NCBI GenBank assembly: GCA_934446455.1
Contig: CAKSEE010000008.1
Coordinates: 6,418-70,417, forward strand
From: an uncultured Oscillospiraceae bacterium
GTDB taxonomy: Bacteria; Bacillota; Clostridia; Oscillospirales; Ruminococcaceae
Length of the DNA stretch: 64,000 bases
Reading direction: 5' to 3'
Numbering within the stretch: the stretch's first letter is position 1; the number at the start of each line of letters is the position of its first letter. This document shows positions 42,862 to 52,415 of this stretch, in pieces. The position numbers and the translations under genes were made by a program. The notes below the pieces were generated by a model that worked only from the letters and a program-made list of their open reading frames with translations, was not told the origin of the DNA and did no database searches.

Positions 42862-44799
42862 TTATGCCCTCAGTTTGTCGAGCTGTTCCTTAAGCATTCT
42901 CGCCATGCTGTTAAGCTCCTCGCACGAAGCCGCGGATTCCTCTGCGGTAGCGGAGTTCTGCTGTACAACGTTGGAAATCTGCTCTATACCCGTTGTTACC
43001 TGCTTTACAGCCTCTGCCTGCTGAATGGAAGCGCTCGAAATCTGCGCAATGATATCGTTTGTCTGCAGGGAGATGTCCTTTACCGCCTTCATTGTTTCTG
43101 CGGTGTTGTTCGCTATCTCCGCGCCGTTGTTTACCGCCTCTATCGAAGCGTTGATAAGGGCGTTTGTGTTGCTTGCAGCCTCCGCGGACTTTGCAGCGAG
43201 GTTTCTTACCTCGTCCGCAACTACCGCGAAGCCCTTGCCCGCGTCGCCCGCACGCGCAGCCTCGATAGCCGCGTTAAGCGCAAGTATGTTCGTCTGGAAC
43301 GCTATATCCTCTATAGTCTTGATTATCTCGCTTATCTTTGTGGACTGCTCCTCGATGTTCTTCATCGCGTCCAGCATATTCGCAATTTCTGCGTCCTGTC
43401 TTTCTATCTTGACCTCGGTTTCAGCGGAAAGCTCGCTTGCCTTCTTTGCGTGTTCAGCGTTTTTCTCAATGTGGTTCGAGATGTTCTGAATGGTGGAGGA
43501 AAGCTGGTCGATAGCCGTCGCCTGAGTGGTCGTGCCCTCCGCAAGCATCTGCGAGCCGTCTGCCATCTGCGCCGTGCCCGACATAACGCCGTCCGCAGAA
43601 TTGTTTATGCCTACCATTACGCTGTGCAGGTTGTCGCGAATGCTCTCGAACGACTGGTTTATCTTGACAAAGTCGCCCACATACTCGATCGAAGGCTGCG
43701 CGGTGAAGTCGCCGCCCGCCATTGTGGACAGCACCGAAGAGATATCCCCGACATAGCTGTTGAGCGTGTGCTTGGTGTCCTCGATGCGGTGCGCAAGGTC
43801 GCCTATCTCGTTCTTCATGAACTTGAAGGTGGAGTCGGGCGCGCTGAGCTCGCCGCGGCTCATCTGCGCGGAAATCTTGCCCGCCTCGATAATGGGCTTG
43901 TCTATCATATGGCTCATTACGGTAAACATGGAGATATCTATGACAACAAGCACTATAAGCGCAACCACAACGGATATTATGATTATGTTGCGTATCATGG
44001 CGTCAGCCTCCGCAGAGGATATGCCCGCGAAGTAAGCGCCTATGTAATTGCCGCTTACGTCCTGCATGGGTTCGTACTGTACATAGTAGTTCTGCCCGAG
44101 TATATCAGCCATGCCCGTGTAACTCTGATGGCCGTCAATAACGGTCTTTTCAACGCTGCCCGCCATAGCCGTGCCGGTTGCGCGGTTGCCGTCGCTGTTG
44201 ATAATGGTTGTTGCATAGCGCATGTTTCCGTTAAAGAGCGTAACCTCGCACTCAGTCTGCGTTTTTACCGTATCAAGGTAGCCTGTTTCGGTAAGCCTCA
44301 TGCCGAATATCGCCGTGCCTATAACGCTGCCGCCCTGCGGGTCGATAGGCTCCGCCGCAACGAGGTAAAGCTCGCCGCCGTCGGAAAGAACGCCGCTTAC
44401 CTTTTTGCCCGTAAGAAGCGCGGCAGGCGAGGTGATAGCGTAGCCGTCAGTTTTCCACACAACATTGCCCGAAGCGTCGAATATCGCCGAAAAATCGCTT
44501 TCGGTCTCCCTGTCGTCCTCGAATATACGGTCAAGTCCCGCAATGTCGCCGTTTATCGCCTTTTCAGCCGTGCCGCCAAGCTCGAGGGTCAGCAGCACAT
44601 CGTTGCAGCGGTCAAGCTCGTTTTCCTCCGTGCTTTTAAGCACCGAGATACCCGTGAGGGCGCGCTGACCCATGATGTGGTCAACATTCCTGTTGGTAAG
44701 CACAATGGAAACGACGACAAGCACCGCCGTAAGCGCCACCAGAAAACCTGTGACAATAGTCATGAGCCTTGTAGATACCTTTGAAACCCGCATACGCAT
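42862..44799 (-). CDS. Membrane methyl-accepting chemotaxis protein with Cache-type sensor
   Basis: 645 residues. TM1 at about 12-34, an extracytoplasmic Cache-type ligand domain at 35-270 ([52 protein letters not shown]), TM2 at 271-294, a HAMP-like segment, then the signalling hairpin with the tip [37 protein letters not shown]. There is no C-terminal CheR/CheB tether. The ligand is not predictable. It would signal through CheW/CheA encoded elsewhere. Its sigma-A promoter is clear, so it is not under sigma-28 like flagellin. Confidence 0.95.
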   Translation of the reverse strand: MRMRVSKVSTRLMTIVTGFLVALTAVLVVVSIVLTNRNVDHIMGQRALTGISVLKSTEENELDRCNDVLLTLELGGTAEKAINGDIAGLDRIFEDDRETESDFSAIFDASGNVVWKTDGYAITSPAALLTGKKVSGVLSDGGELYLVAAEPIDPQGGSVIGTAIFGMRLTETGYLDTVKTQTECEVTLFNGNMRYATTIINSDGNRATGTAMAGSVEKTVIDGHQSYTGMADILGQNYYVQYEPMQDVSGNYIGAYFAGISSAEADAMIRNIIIISVVVALIVLVVIDISMFTVMSHMIDKPIIEAGKISAQMSRGELSAPDSTFKFMKNEIGDLAHRIEDTKHTLNSYVGDISSVLSTMAGGDFTAQPSIEYVGDFVKINQSFESIRDNLHSVMVGINNSADGVMSGTAQMADGSQMLAEGTTTQATAIDQLSSTIQNISNHIEKNAEHAKKASELSAETEVKIERQDAEIANMLDAMKNIEEQSTKISEIIKTIEDIAFQTNILALNAAIEAARAGDAGKGFAVVADEVRNLAAKSAEAASNTNALINASIEAVNNGAEIANNTAETMKAVKDISLQTNDIIAQISSASIQQAEAVKQVTTGIEQISNVVQQNSATAEESAASCEELNSMARMLKEQLDKLRA

Positions 44800-44872
44800 A
44801 AAAATGTTCCTTTACTGTCAGATTTGGGCTAGCCGCCCCTTGGCGTCCGCAGTTATACTTTTGGACAATATC

Positions 44873-44901
44873 ATTATAGCAGAAATATACGGATACGTCA
44901 A
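44873..44901 (-). promoter_or_regulatory. Sigma-A promoter of the membrane chemoreceptor
   Basis: On the minus strand TTGACG (44896-44901), 17-base spacer ending TGC, TATAAT (44873-44878). Leader about 65 bases, containing a GC-rich potential hairpin. Confidence 0.85.
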
Positions 44902-44963
44902 TCAGCAATGTAACTAAAATACAAGCAGAAAAAGGCTTTTTTCGCCAAAAATAACACACGCAC

Positions 44964-44993
44964 AAAAAGGCGCGCAGGAAAATCTCCCGCGCG
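44964..44993 (-). terminator. Terminator of the hydrogenase-chemoreceptor fusion gene
   Basis: On the minus strand GCGCG-GGA pairs with TCC-TG-CGCGC, then CTTTTTGTG, starting about 12 bases past the stop. Confidence 0.75.
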
Positions 44994-45004
44994 TCACTGA
45001 CATA

Positions 45005-46936
45005 TTATTCCTCTGAGGACAGAACCTCGTCCGCGCGCGTTACAAGCCCGTCTACGCGGTCGGTGATATCGCTCACGCCGCTCATTGCCGCGCTTATGTC
45101 GCCGCCCTTTTCAACGGTGCGCATTATATTGCCGTGCATTTTCTCGGACATTTTGTGGACGTCCGCCGTTTTCTGCGCTATGTCGTCAACAATGGCGTTT
45201 ACCGTTTCAATATTGCTGAATACAAGCGCGTTGCTTGCCTCCGCCTCGGTAACTGCGCTCTGCGAATGCTCCGCGAGCGAGCGCACCTCTTCCGCAACGA
45301 CCGCGAAGCCCTTGCCTGCTTCTCCTGCGCGCGCCGCCTCAATGCTTGCGTTTATCGCGAGAATATTTATCTGCCGCGCTATGTCGCTTATGCTGCGCGT
45401 CATGCGGGAGAAGCCCGTAACGCTCTCGTTTATCGAGCACATCGCGGTGCTGATGTTTCCGCTTGCGCTCTTAAGCTCGTCTATTACAGCGGTAAGGCGC
45501 GTTATCTGCTCCATGTTCACGCCGTTCATGCCCGTTATGCCGTCGGTAGCCTCCGTAACGGAGGAAACGCTGCCCGAAAGCTGCGATACCACCTCGCCGA
45601 GCTGCGCGGTGATGTCGCTTATCTCGCGGTTTGTTTCCTCAATGTGCCGGCGGTGAAGCTCTGCCCTGTGGAGATTGTACTGCGCGCAGGAATCCATCGT
45701 AGAGGTGCCCTTTACGATAGCCTCCGCCATTTTACGGCAGGTGGGGAAGCCGCAGGCGTGGCAGTTGTAGTTGCGCTCGGTGTGAGTGGTCTTGCCCATC
45801 TTCACCAGCATTTTCTCAATTTCTTCTGCCGATACATTTCTTGTGCTTACATTCTCGGGGACGTACTTGCGTACAAAATCCTCAAGATGCAGCTTCCTGT
45901 CGAAGTCAAGGAACTGCTTGTCCCGCTTCCTCAGGTCGAACTTTACGCGGTGGTGGCGGTTGTACTGCTCAATGCCGTTGAATATTCCGCTCATGCGGTA
46001 TACCGACATCTGCTGCCCGATAGCGGGACCGCTTCCGCAGCCGTGCGCGCAGGAAAGCACGTCGAACACATCGGGTGCGTCGCGCTTGTCTATGTCCGCG
46101 TACATATCAAGGTCCGCGTACACGCTGTCAACGCCCTCGGAGGTTATTACCTTTATCGTCTTGTCCTCAAGCTCAAGGCACGCCTTAAGTCCGCCCGGAC
46201 GGGGGTAAACAGCGCCCATTATGCCCTGCTGACCCGTAAATTCAAAGCTGCTGCGTTTTCCGCGCAGCGAAGCCACGCTCACACCCTCGCGCTCCATAAG
46301 CTCGCCCAGCCGCTCGAACGTCACGTTGTACTCGATAAGCCCCGTTTCGCGGAACTCGTCCTTTTTCGCTATGCAGGGGGAAAGCGCCGCAATGGCGTCT
46401 GTGTTACCCTGATACTTGCGCAGATACACCGCCGTGCAGAGCATGGGCGAATGAACAGGGGAGAGGTGCTTTAGCGCCTCGTGGCAGTATTTCTTTATGT
46501 AGTTCACAATGGCGGGGCAGGGCTGCGAAATGAGCTTTTCGCCCTTATGCTGCGCCAGATACCGCAGGTGCGCCCATGTGCAGATGTCCGCGCCAAGGGA
46601 TACGTCGTATATTTTCGACGCGCCCTTGCCCTGTAAAATCTCCAGCACGCTGCGCCAGCAGCCGTCAAAAGACACCTTTATTGCGGGAGCTGCAATGATA
46701 GTAATTTTCTTGCCCGCGCACAGATCCTTCCAGAAGCGCTCGGTGTCGTCCTCAAAACTTCTTGCGCCGTGGCTGCACGCTCTGATGCAGGCGCCGCAGC
46801 GTATGCACTTGTCCTCTTTTACGTCGAAAACAAGCTTGCCGTTTTCATCATGTTTCCACCCGTTCGCTTCAAGCGTCGGACAGACGCGCACACAGCTGTT
46901 GCAGGCAACGCATTTTGACGCGTCAAATAAAATCAT
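45005..46936 (-). CDS. [FeFe]-hydrogenase-like sensor fused to a chemotaxis signalling domain
   Basis: 643 residues, no transmembrane helix. Order: two [4Fe-4S] ferredoxin motifs (C9, C12, C15, C19; C44, C47, C50, C54); an [FeFe]-hydrogenase H-cluster domain at about 75-350 with ligands in SQPCP (C140), SPCIAKKDE (C188) and SCAHGCGSG (C296, C300); a further four-Cys motif [10 protein letters not shown] plus C417; then a chemoreceptor helical hairpin with tip [25 protein letters not shown] at about 527-551. The residue before C140, the proton-relay cysteine of catalytic enzymes (TSCCP), is Pro. Such substitutions mark sensory H-cluster proteins. It probably reports H2 or redox state to CheA. 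GGGAGG precedes the ATG. Confidence 0.92.
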   Translation of the reverse strand: MILFDASKCVACNSCVRVCPTLEANGWKHDENGKLVFDVKEDKCIRCGACIRACSHGARSFEDDTERFWKDLCAGKKITIIAAPAIKVSFDGCWRSVLEILQGKGASKIYDVSLGADICTWAHLRYLAQHKGEKLISQPCPAIVNYIKKYCHEALKHLSPVHSPMLCTAVYLRKYQGNTDAIAALSPCIAKKDEFRETGLIEYNVTFERLGELMEREGVSVASLRGKRSSFEFTGQQGIMGAVYPRPGGLKACLELEDKTIKVITSEGVDSVYADLDMYADIDKRDAPDVFDVLSCAHGCGSGPAIGQQMSVYRMSGIFNGIEQYNRHHRVKFDLRKRDKQFLDFDRKLHLEDFVRKYVPENVSTRNVSAEEIEKMLVKMGKTTHTERNYNCHACGFPTCRKMAEAIVKGTSTMDSCAQYNLHRAELHRRHIEETNREISDITAQLGEVVSQLSGSVSSVTEATDGITGMNGVNMEQITRLTAVIDELKSASGNISTAMCSINESVTGFSRMTRSISDIARQINILAINASIEAARAGEAGKGFAVVAEEVRSLAEHSQSAVTEAEASNALVFSNIETVNAIVDDIAQKTADVHKMSEKMHGNIMRTVEKGGDISAAMSGVSDITDRVDGLVTRADEVLSSEE

Positions 46937-46989
46937 TTGTATTTCCTCCCGAAACTTGTCATTTCCTGTCTGTCAAATGGGTAAGAAAA

Positions 46990-47017
46990 GGACGCTGCGC
47001 CTTTTCGCACAGCGCCC
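46990..47017 (-). terminator. Terminator of rny
   Basis: On the minus strand an 11-bp stem with two G-U pairs (GGGCGCTGTGC and GCGCAGCGTCC) around GAAAAG, then TTTTCTTA, 12 bases past the rny stop. Confidence 0.85.
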
Positions 47018-47028
47018 TCAGGCCTTTT

Positions 47029-48633
47029 TTACTTTGCGTAGTCTACCGCGCGGCTCTCGCGAATAAGGTTTACCTTTATCTGACCGGGGTATTCCATTTC
47101 GCTTTCAATGCGCTTTGCTATATCCCTTGCAAGCACCTTCATATCGTCGTCGGAAATCTGCTCGGGCTTTATCATTATGCGCACCTCGCGGCCCGCCTGT
47201 ATAGCGTAGGACTTCTCAACGCCGCTGTAGGAGCAGCATATCTCCTCAAGCTTTTCAAGGCGCTTGATGTAGTTTTCGTAGTTCTCGCTTCTCGCCGCGG
47301 GACGGGCTGCGCTTATAGCGTCCGCCGCCTGCACGAGCGCTGCGATGACTGTGCGGCACTCAACGTCGCCGTGGTGCGCCTCGATAGCGTGGATAACCTC
47401 GGGGCTTTCCTTGTACTTCTTACATACGTCAACGCCTATCTGCACGTGCGAGCCTTCAATCTCGTGGTCAAGCGCCTTGCCTATGTCGTGCAGTAGTCCT
47501 GCGCGCCTTGCAAGCGCTGCGTCAACGCCAAGCTCGCTTGCCATTATTCCCGCAAGGTGAGCCACCTCTATGGAGTGGTTGAGAACGTTCTGACGGTAGG
47601 AAGTGCGGTACTTGAGCCTGCCTATAAGGCGTACAAGCTCGTGGTTCAGCCCGTTCACGTTGGTTTCGAGAACGGCGCGCTCGCCCTCCTGCTTTATGCG
47701 CAGCTCAACCTCCCTGCGCGCCTTTTCAACGGTTTCCTCAATGCGCGCGGGGTGAATGCGCCCGTCCTGTATGAGCCTTTCAAGGGCAATGCGGGCGATC
47801 TCGCGCCTTACATGGTCAAAGCACGAAAGCGTTATCGCCTCGGGCGTGTCGTCGATGATAAGGTCAACGCCCGTGAGCGTTTCAAGCGCGCGGATGTTCC
47901 TGCCCTCTCTGCCGATTATGCGGCCTTTCATCTCGTCGTTCGGAATAGCGACAACGGATACTGCCGTTTCGGATACGGTGTCGGCAGCGAGCCTTGCTAT
48001 TGCAAGGGATATGTACTGCCGCGCCTTTTCGTCGCACTCGTCCTTAAGGCGCTGCTCATACGCGGAAAGCCTGAGCGCTTTCTCATGGTTGAGCTCAGTG
48101 TCGAGCAGGCTCAGCAGGTGCTCTTTCGCCTGCTCTGCGGTAAAGCCCGATATCCTTTCGAGAATATCCATCTGGCTCGCCTTGAGCTGCTCCGCCTCCG
48201 CTATCTTCTCGTCCGCCTTCTTGTGCTTGTGCTGGAGCTGCTCCTCAAGCTTCTCCATCTTGTCGGTCTTTTTGTCGAGGTTTTCTTCCTTCTGCTGAAT
48301 TCTTCTCTCCGAACGCGAAACCTCGCTTCTGCGTTCCTTCAGCTCGCGTTCGGCGTCGCTTTTCATGGACTGAATGTCCTTTTCGGCGTCGGTGCGAAGT
48401 TTGTAGATTTCTTCCTTAGCTTCTACAAGGGCTGTTTTCTTGAGTGCCGCCGCTTTTTCGCCTGCTTCTTCAACAATGCGCGCAGACTCTTTTTCAGCTG
48501 ACTCAAACTGGGCTTCAGCCGTTTTTATGCGGTGACTTATACCCATTCTGAAGCAGACGAAGCCTGCAACAACAGCACCTACGAGGAGTGCGGCGATACC
48601 GATAAGCACAACCGCAATAACCGGGACCTCCAT
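47029..48633 (-). CDS. rny: Ribonuclease Y
   Basis: Membrane-anchored endoribonuclease that starts mRNA turnover. 534 residues: N-terminal helix (about 4-28), long charged coiled coil (about 35-190), KH domain ([21 protein letters not shown]), then the HD domain with [15 protein letters not shown] and [12 protein letters not shown] carrying the metal-binding His-Asp pair. Length and order are standard. GGAGG precedes the start. It lies behind a leader region of about 400 bases with two promoters. Confidence 0.97.
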   Translation of the reverse strand: MEVPVIAVVLIGIAALLVGAVVAGFVCFRMGISHRIKTAEAQFESAEKESARIVEEAGEKAAALKKTALVEAKEEIYKLRTDAEKDIQSMKSDAERELKERRSEVSRSERRIQQKEENLDKKTDKMEKLEEQLQHKHKKADEKIAEAEQLKASQMDILERISGFTAEQAKEHLLSLLDTELNHEKALRLSAYEQRLKDECDEKARQYISLAIARLAADTVSETAVSVVAIPNDEMKGRIIGREGRNIRALETLTGVDLIIDDTPEAITLSCFDHVRREIARIALERLIQDGRIHPARIEETVEKARREVELRIKQEGERAVLETNVNGLNHELVRLIGRLKYRTSYRQNVLNHSIEVAHLAGIMASELGVDAALARRAGLLHDIGKALDHEIEGSHVQIGVDVCKKYKESPEVIHAIEAHHGDVECRTVIAALVQAADAISAARPAARSENYENYIKRLEKLEEICCSYSGVEKSYAIQAGREVRIMIKPEQISDDDMKVLARDIAKRIESEMEYPGQIKVNLIRESRAVDYAK

Positions 48634-48764
48634 CGTGTGTTTTCCCTCCTTTGAAATCGGCGGGACAAATATAAAATTTTAGGAAAATCAAGGAACCGCC
48701 GCAAAAGGCGGGATTCCCTTAAATAATGTCGGGCGGAAAAGCGCTCCGCCGCGTAAATACCCCC

Positions 48765-48770
48765 ATTATA
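48765..48770 (-). promoter_or_regulatory. Extended -10 promoter proximal to rny
   Basis: On the minus strand TGT-TATAAT with -10 at 48765-48770 and no good -35. It would give rny a leader of about 125 bases containing a GGCGGA/TCCGCC hairpin (48733-48750). Confidence 0.55.
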
Positions 48771-48782
48771 ACAAATCACAAA

Positions 48783-49026
48783 ATCCGGCGCGGCGCGGCA
48801 AATCCGCGCCGCCCCTATTCAGCCGCCGTACGGCTTCTATTGCGAATCAAGGTATCAGCCGCAGACAGCGCAGCGCGCCGCCGCGGGGGCGCATAACACG
48901 CCCGTACAACAGTTCTCCCGAAGATTATATATTATTCCGCCACATAACGTAAATATATAATTGAAATATATAATAAACGCAGGCGTCTGCTCGGGCGGGG
49001 TCCGTGCCGCCGATACAGTATAGCCT
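48783..49026 (-). ncRNA. Candidate structured RNA or long leader upstream of rny
   Basis: A strong promoter at 49033-49061 points into about 245 bases with no credible ORF. On the minus strand an AT-rich part (ATTATATAT pairing with ATATATAAT) is followed by a GC-rich part. It ends in GGCGCGG-ATTTG-CCGCGCC, then GGATTTTGTGATTTG, which could act as a terminator. A second promoter for rny starts right after. It could be a free small RNA or the 5' part of a long rny leader. I did not recognise tmRNA, RNase P or SRP RNA signatures; a 6S-like RNA cannot be excluded. Confidence 0.35.
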
Positions 49027-49032
49027 TATTTT

Positions 49033-49061
49033 ATTTTACATCATAATAACGAAATTGTCAA
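49033..49061 (-). promoter_or_regulatory. Near-consensus promoter reading toward rny
   Basis: On the minus strand TTGACA (49056-49061), 17-base spacer, TAAAAT (49033-49038). It lies about 400 bases before the rny start and just past the end of the upstream lipoprotein gene. Confidence 0.8.
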
Positions 49062-49157
49062 GGGAATATGAGATATTTTTTTACCAAATTGCACATATCA
49101 ACCGTGAAATGGCGCTATCAGGAAAACAAGTCATGTTTGAGGCAAACGGCGCGCCGC

Positions 49158-49745
49158 TCACTCCCACGCGAGGGTCTGCGCGCTTTCGTCCGCCTGCGCG
49201 TTGTATGCGGGGTACTCGGGGCTGCCAAGCGAAACCTGCCATACGCCGCCCGCCGTGCCGTCGTCGTAAAGCTCCTCGTACCGCAGCGATAGTCCCTCGC
49301 ACTCCTGCGGCGCAACGTAGTACAGCCACCCCGAAAGCGCGCCGCCCTCGGGTATCTCCGCGTCGTCGGGGTAGTCCTCAAAGCCGTAGCCGTTATCCTC
49401 GCCGCCCATGCTGAACGCCTGCTGCGGCTCCCCCTGCGCCCACACGATGTCAAAGTCGTAGCAGGACATGGGCAGGTCGTATTCGGTGAGGTTTTCGGTG
49501 TCTATGCTGACGGCAAGTATGTCGCAGCCGTCCTCGGCGCGGTATTCGCCTATAGAGGACAGGCGAACCGCCTCGTTCACCCTGAGCGCGAAAAACGCAT
49601 TGTCCCGCTCCTCGCCTATGGCAAACTCGTATACCTGCGCGAGAGCTTCGGCGCTCGGCGCGGATATCTGCGTATTTTCGCGTGCCGCGCAGGAAGTAAG
49701 GCAGAGCGCCAGCGCCGCGAACGCCGCAGCTGTCTTTTTGTGCAT
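49158..49745 (-). CDS. Lipoprotein with DUF4352-like beta domain
   Basis: 195 residues. The signal peptide ends in the lipobox LTSC (Cys19). The mature part has an acidic beta-rich domain (DILAVSIDTENLTEYDLP, then GWLYYVAPQECEGLSLRYEEL) like DUF4352/telokin-type extracellular domains of Gram-positive lipoproteins. Function is unknown. AAAGGAGG precedes the start. A hairpin separates it from SseB upstream, and I see no strong promoter of its own. Confidence 0.8.
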   Translation of the reverse strand: MHKKTAAAFAALALCLTSCAARENTQISAPSAEALAQVYEFAIGEERDNAFFALRVNEAVRLSSIGEYRAEDGCDILAVSIDTENLTEYDLPMSCYDFDIVWAQGEPQQAFSMGGEDNGYGFEDYPDDAEIPEGGALSGWLYYVAPQECEGLSLRYEELYDDGTAGGVWQVSLGSPEYPAYNAQADESAQTLAWE

Positions 49746-49769
49746 TTTTATCCTCCTTTATATATCAGA

Positions 49770-49798
49770 ACGCCCGCGCAGAAGCGCTGCGCGGGCGT
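49770..49798 (-). terminator. GC-rich hairpin after sseB
   Basis: ACGCCCGCGCAG pairs with CTGCGCGGGCGT around a short loop; read on the minus strand the tail is TCTGATATAT, a poor T-tract, so it may be leaky and allow the lipoprotein gene to be read. Confidence 0.55.
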
Positions 49799-49810
49799 GT
49801 TGTGTTATTG

Positions 49811-50281
49811 TTACTCAGACTTTTCCTCGGGCTTGCTGTGCTGCTCCTTTACCTTGTCGAGATTCTCCATTACAAGAATGTTCATCTCGAACGGCGTGAA
49901 AAGCTTAGCATAGGGCGTGCGGGGATTGAGCACCGCCGTTTTGCCCTTTATCGACTGAAAGAGCTTTACAGCGTTTAGCTTCATAACGTTGAGAGTCTTT
50001 CTCTCGGGCGTTACAAGCACGCTCATTTTCGCGGGCGACGTGAAGAACGGAACTACGTGGTGTCCCTTGTCGTCAGACATCATAAGAATGTTGAGAAGCC
50101 TTGCGCCGTTTGCGTCGGTCTTGTCGGACATCTGCGCCACTACGAATATATCCGCCGCCATAAGGTCGGGCAGAAGCTTGCTCCACTTTGCCTTGGTGGC
50201 GTCCTGATTCGCCTCGAGTATGCGCTCCTCAAGCGCCTTGTTCAAGCTGTTAAGCTGCTCGGGAGTGGGTGTGTTTGCCAT
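49811..50281 (-). CDS. SseB-family protein
   Basis: 156 residues with the SseB N-terminal domain fold: an opening helix (LNSLNKALEERILEAN), LMAADIFVVAQMSD, VVPFFTSPAKM and a hydrophobic FTPFEMNILVM block near the end. Its role in Gram-positives is unknown; it is usually a small cytoplasmic protein. It follows thrS by 31 bases and is probably co-transcribed with it. Confidence 0.8.
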   Translation of the reverse strand: MANTPTPEQLNSLNKALEERILEANQDATKAKWSKLLPDLMAADIFVVAQMSDKTDANGARLLNILMMSDDKGHHVVPFFTSPAKMSVLVTPERKTLNVMKLNAVKLFQSIKGKTAVLNPRTPYAKLFTPFEMNILVMENLDKVKEQHSKPEEKSE

Positions 50282-50312
50282 ATTACAGCCTTTCTACGGG
50301 TATGCCCGTGTC

Positions 50313-52253
50313 TTATCTTACCTTTTCCGCGTTCTCCTTAATTATCCTTGCGATAACGTCCTCAAGCGCGACTGCGCCGAGGTCTCCCTCCTTGCGGGAG
50401 CGCAGGGCAACGGTGTTGTCCTCTACCTCCTTGTCGCCGACAATGAAGAAGTAGGGTATCTTCTCAAGCTGCGCCTGGCGTATCTTGTAGCCTATCTTCT
50501 CGTTTCTGTTGTCAACGGAGGTGCGTATGCCCATGCTTTCAAGGCGTGCGGAAATGCTCTCGCCGTACTCCTTTGCGCGGTCGGTTATGGGCAGTATCCT
50601 TACCTGCTCGGGGCTCATCCAAAGCGGCAGAGCGCCCGCGTACTTTTCAAGCAGGTATGCAAGCGTTCTCTCAAAGCAGCCCAGCGACGTGCGGTGTATG
50701 ATGTAGGGGTTCTTCTTCTGACCGTCTACGTCTACATACTCCATGCCAAAGCGCTTTGCAAGCAGCATATCTATCTGAATGGTTACAAGCGTATCCTCCT
50801 TGCCGAATACGTTCTTGTACTGAATGTCGAGCTTAGGACCGTAGAACGCCGCCTCGTCTATACCTATGGTATACTCTACGCCGAGGTCGTCGAGTATCTT
50901 CTTCATTGTAGCCTGCGCAAGCTCCCACTGCTCCGCCGTACCCTCGTACTTGTTATTGGGGTTCGCGGGGTCCCACTGCGAGAAGCGGAATGTGCAGTCC
51001 TCAAGAAGTCCTACCGTACCGAGCATATACTTTGCAAGCTCAAGGCAGTGGGCAAACTCCTCCTCAAGCTGCTCGGGGCGGAGGATATAGTGACCCTCGG
51101 AAATGGTGAACTGGCGAACACGGATAAGACCGTGCATTTCGCCGCTGTCCTCGTTTCTGAAGAGGGTGGAGGTTTCGGTAAGGCGCATGGGCAGGTCGCG
51201 GTAGCTGCGCTGCCTGTTAAGGAACACCTGATACTGGAACGGGCAGGTCATCGGGCGCAGCGCAAAGCACTCCTTCTCCTCGTCGTAGGGGTCGCCCATG
51301 ATGAACATTCCGTCAAGGTAGTGGTCCCAGTGACCCGAAATCTTGTAGAACTCGCGCTTTGCGAAAAGCGGGGTCTTTGTCAGCATGCAGCCGCGCTTGT
51401 ACTCCTCGTCCTCAACCCAGCGCTGGAGAATCTGCACCGTTCTTGCGCCCTTGGGCAGCAGCACCGGCAGACCCTGACCGATAACGTCAACGGTCGTGAA
51501 GTATTCAAGCTCCCTGCCTATCTTGTTGTGGTCGCGCTTCTTTGCGTCCTCAAGCGCCTCAAGGTGCGCGTTGAGCGCGTCCTTCGACGGGAACGCCGTG
51601 CCGTATATACGGGTGAGCATCTTGTTCTTCTCGCTGCCGCGCCAGTAAGCGCCTGTAACGGAGGTGAGCTTATATGCCTTTACGGGAGATGTGGACATAA
51701 GGTGCGGGCCTGCGCACAGGTCGGTAAACTCGCCCTGCCTGTAGAAGCTTATAGGCTCGCCCTTGTCGGCGTGCTCGCGGCAAAGCTCTACCTTGTACGG
51801 CTCGCCCTGCTCCTCAAGGTACTTTATAGCTTCCTCGGGGGACATGGTGAACTGCTCGAGCCTTATGCTCTCCTTGACTATCTTCTTCATTTCCGCTTCA
51901 AGCTTGGTAAGCGTTTCTGCGGTAAACGGCTCGGACGTGTCGAAATCATAATAGAACCCGTTGTCGATAGCGGGGCCTATAGCAAGCTTTGTGTCGGGGT
52001 AAAGGCGCTTTACCGCCTGCGCGAGAATGTGGCTTGCGGTGTGATTGAACGCTCTTTGTCCCTGCTCGGTTTCAAACGTGAGAAACTTTACGGTGCAGCC
52101 GTCGGTAAGGGCCGTGCGCAGGTCGCACACCTTGCCGTCGATTTCTGCGGCACAGGCGGTCTTTGCCTCGCCAAGCTCTCTCGCCGCGTCAAACGCGGAC
52201 AGCGGAGCGTCAAACTCCTTTACTTCGCCGTTTTCAAGTGTTACCTTTATCAT
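50313..52253 (-). CDS. thrS: Threonine-tRNA ligase
   Basis: 646 residues from the ATG at 52253 (AAGGAAG upstream). Domains: TGS (1-62), the editing N2 domain with NHTASHILAQAVKRLYP (HxxxH) and the C-terminal C/H metal residue in LCREHADKG, the class II core (motif 2 FRNEDSGEMHGLIRVRQFTISEGH; zinc Cys in MTCPFQYQVF), and the anticodon domain at the C-terminus (WMSPEQVRILPITDRAKEYG). The promoter is strong and the leader is about 80 bases, too short for a T-box. Confidence 0.97.
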   Translation of the reverse strand: MIKVTLENGEVKEFDAPLSAFDAARELGEAKTACAAEIDGKVCDLRTALTDGCTVKFLTFETEQGQRAFNHTASHILAQAVKRLYPDTKLAIGPAIDNGFYYDFDTSEPFTAETLTKLEAEMKKIVKESIRLEQFTMSPEEAIKYLEEQGEPYKVELCREHADKGEPISFYRQGEFTDLCAGPHLMSTSPVKAYKLTSVTGAYWRGSEKNKMLTRIYGTAFPSKDALNAHLEALEDAKKRDHNKIGRELEYFTTVDVIGQGLPVLLPKGARTVQILQRWVEDEEYKRGCMLTKTPLFAKREFYKISGHWDHYLDGMFIMGDPYDEEKECFALRPMTCPFQYQVFLNRQRSYRDLPMRLTETSTLFRNEDSGEMHGLIRVRQFTISEGHYILRPEQLEEEFAHCLELAKYMLGTVGLLEDCTFRFSQWDPANPNNKYEGTAEQWELAQATMKKILDDLGVEYTIGIDEAAFYGPKLDIQYKNVFGKEDTLVTIQIDMLLAKRFGMEYVDVDGQKKNPYIIHRTSLGCFERTLAYLLEKYAGALPLWMSPEQVRILPITDRAKEYGESISARLESMGIRTSVDNRNEKIGYKIRQAQLEKIPYFFIVGDKEVEDNTVALRSRKEGDLGAVALEDVIARIIKENAEKVR

Positions 52254-52336
52254 TACTGAACTTCCTTTCCTTGCAGAGCCCGACAAAAGCCCTGCCGTTC
52301 AATGATTTATTCACAGCAATGCGCTGTGTATCCTTT

Positions 52337-52365
52337 ATTGTACTACTATTCCCTGAAAAAGTCAA
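52337..52365 (-). promoter_or_regulatory. Promoter of thrS
   Basis: On the minus strand TTGACT (52360-52365), 17-base spacer, TACAAT (52337-52342). The leader holds CACAGC-GCATT-GCTGTG (about 52312-52328) and a GCAGGGC/GCAGAGC-type hairpin (52280-52302). Confidence 0.85.
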
Positions 52366-52375
52366 GCAGTGAACG

Positions 52376-52408
52376 AAAAAAAGCGCGGCTCTGTGAAAAG
52401 AACCGCGC
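52376..52408 (-). terminator. Terminator of the ECF sigma/anti-sigma unit
   Basis: On the minus strand GCGCGGTTCT pairs with AGAGCCGCGC (one G-U), then TTTTTTTCG. It lies between the anti-sigma stop (52416) and the thrS promoter. Confidence 0.9.
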
Positions 52409-52415
52409 CGGTATA

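Noticed and set aside
45005..46936. Catalytic hydrogenase
   Set aside because: The C-terminal chemoreceptor hairpin and the Pro in place of the relay cysteine favour a sensor.
48783..49026. tmRNA, RNase P RNA or SRP RNA in the rny upstream region
   Set aside because: None of their conserved core sequences could be found; left as an unidentified candidate RNA.
50220..52259. 679-codon plus-strand frame opposite thrS
   Set aside because: Antisense shadow of thrS; composition (Leu/Arg/Val-rich) is not that of a real protein.
52254..52365. T-box riboswitch before thrS
   Set aside because: The leader is too short and the conserved T-box sequence is absent.
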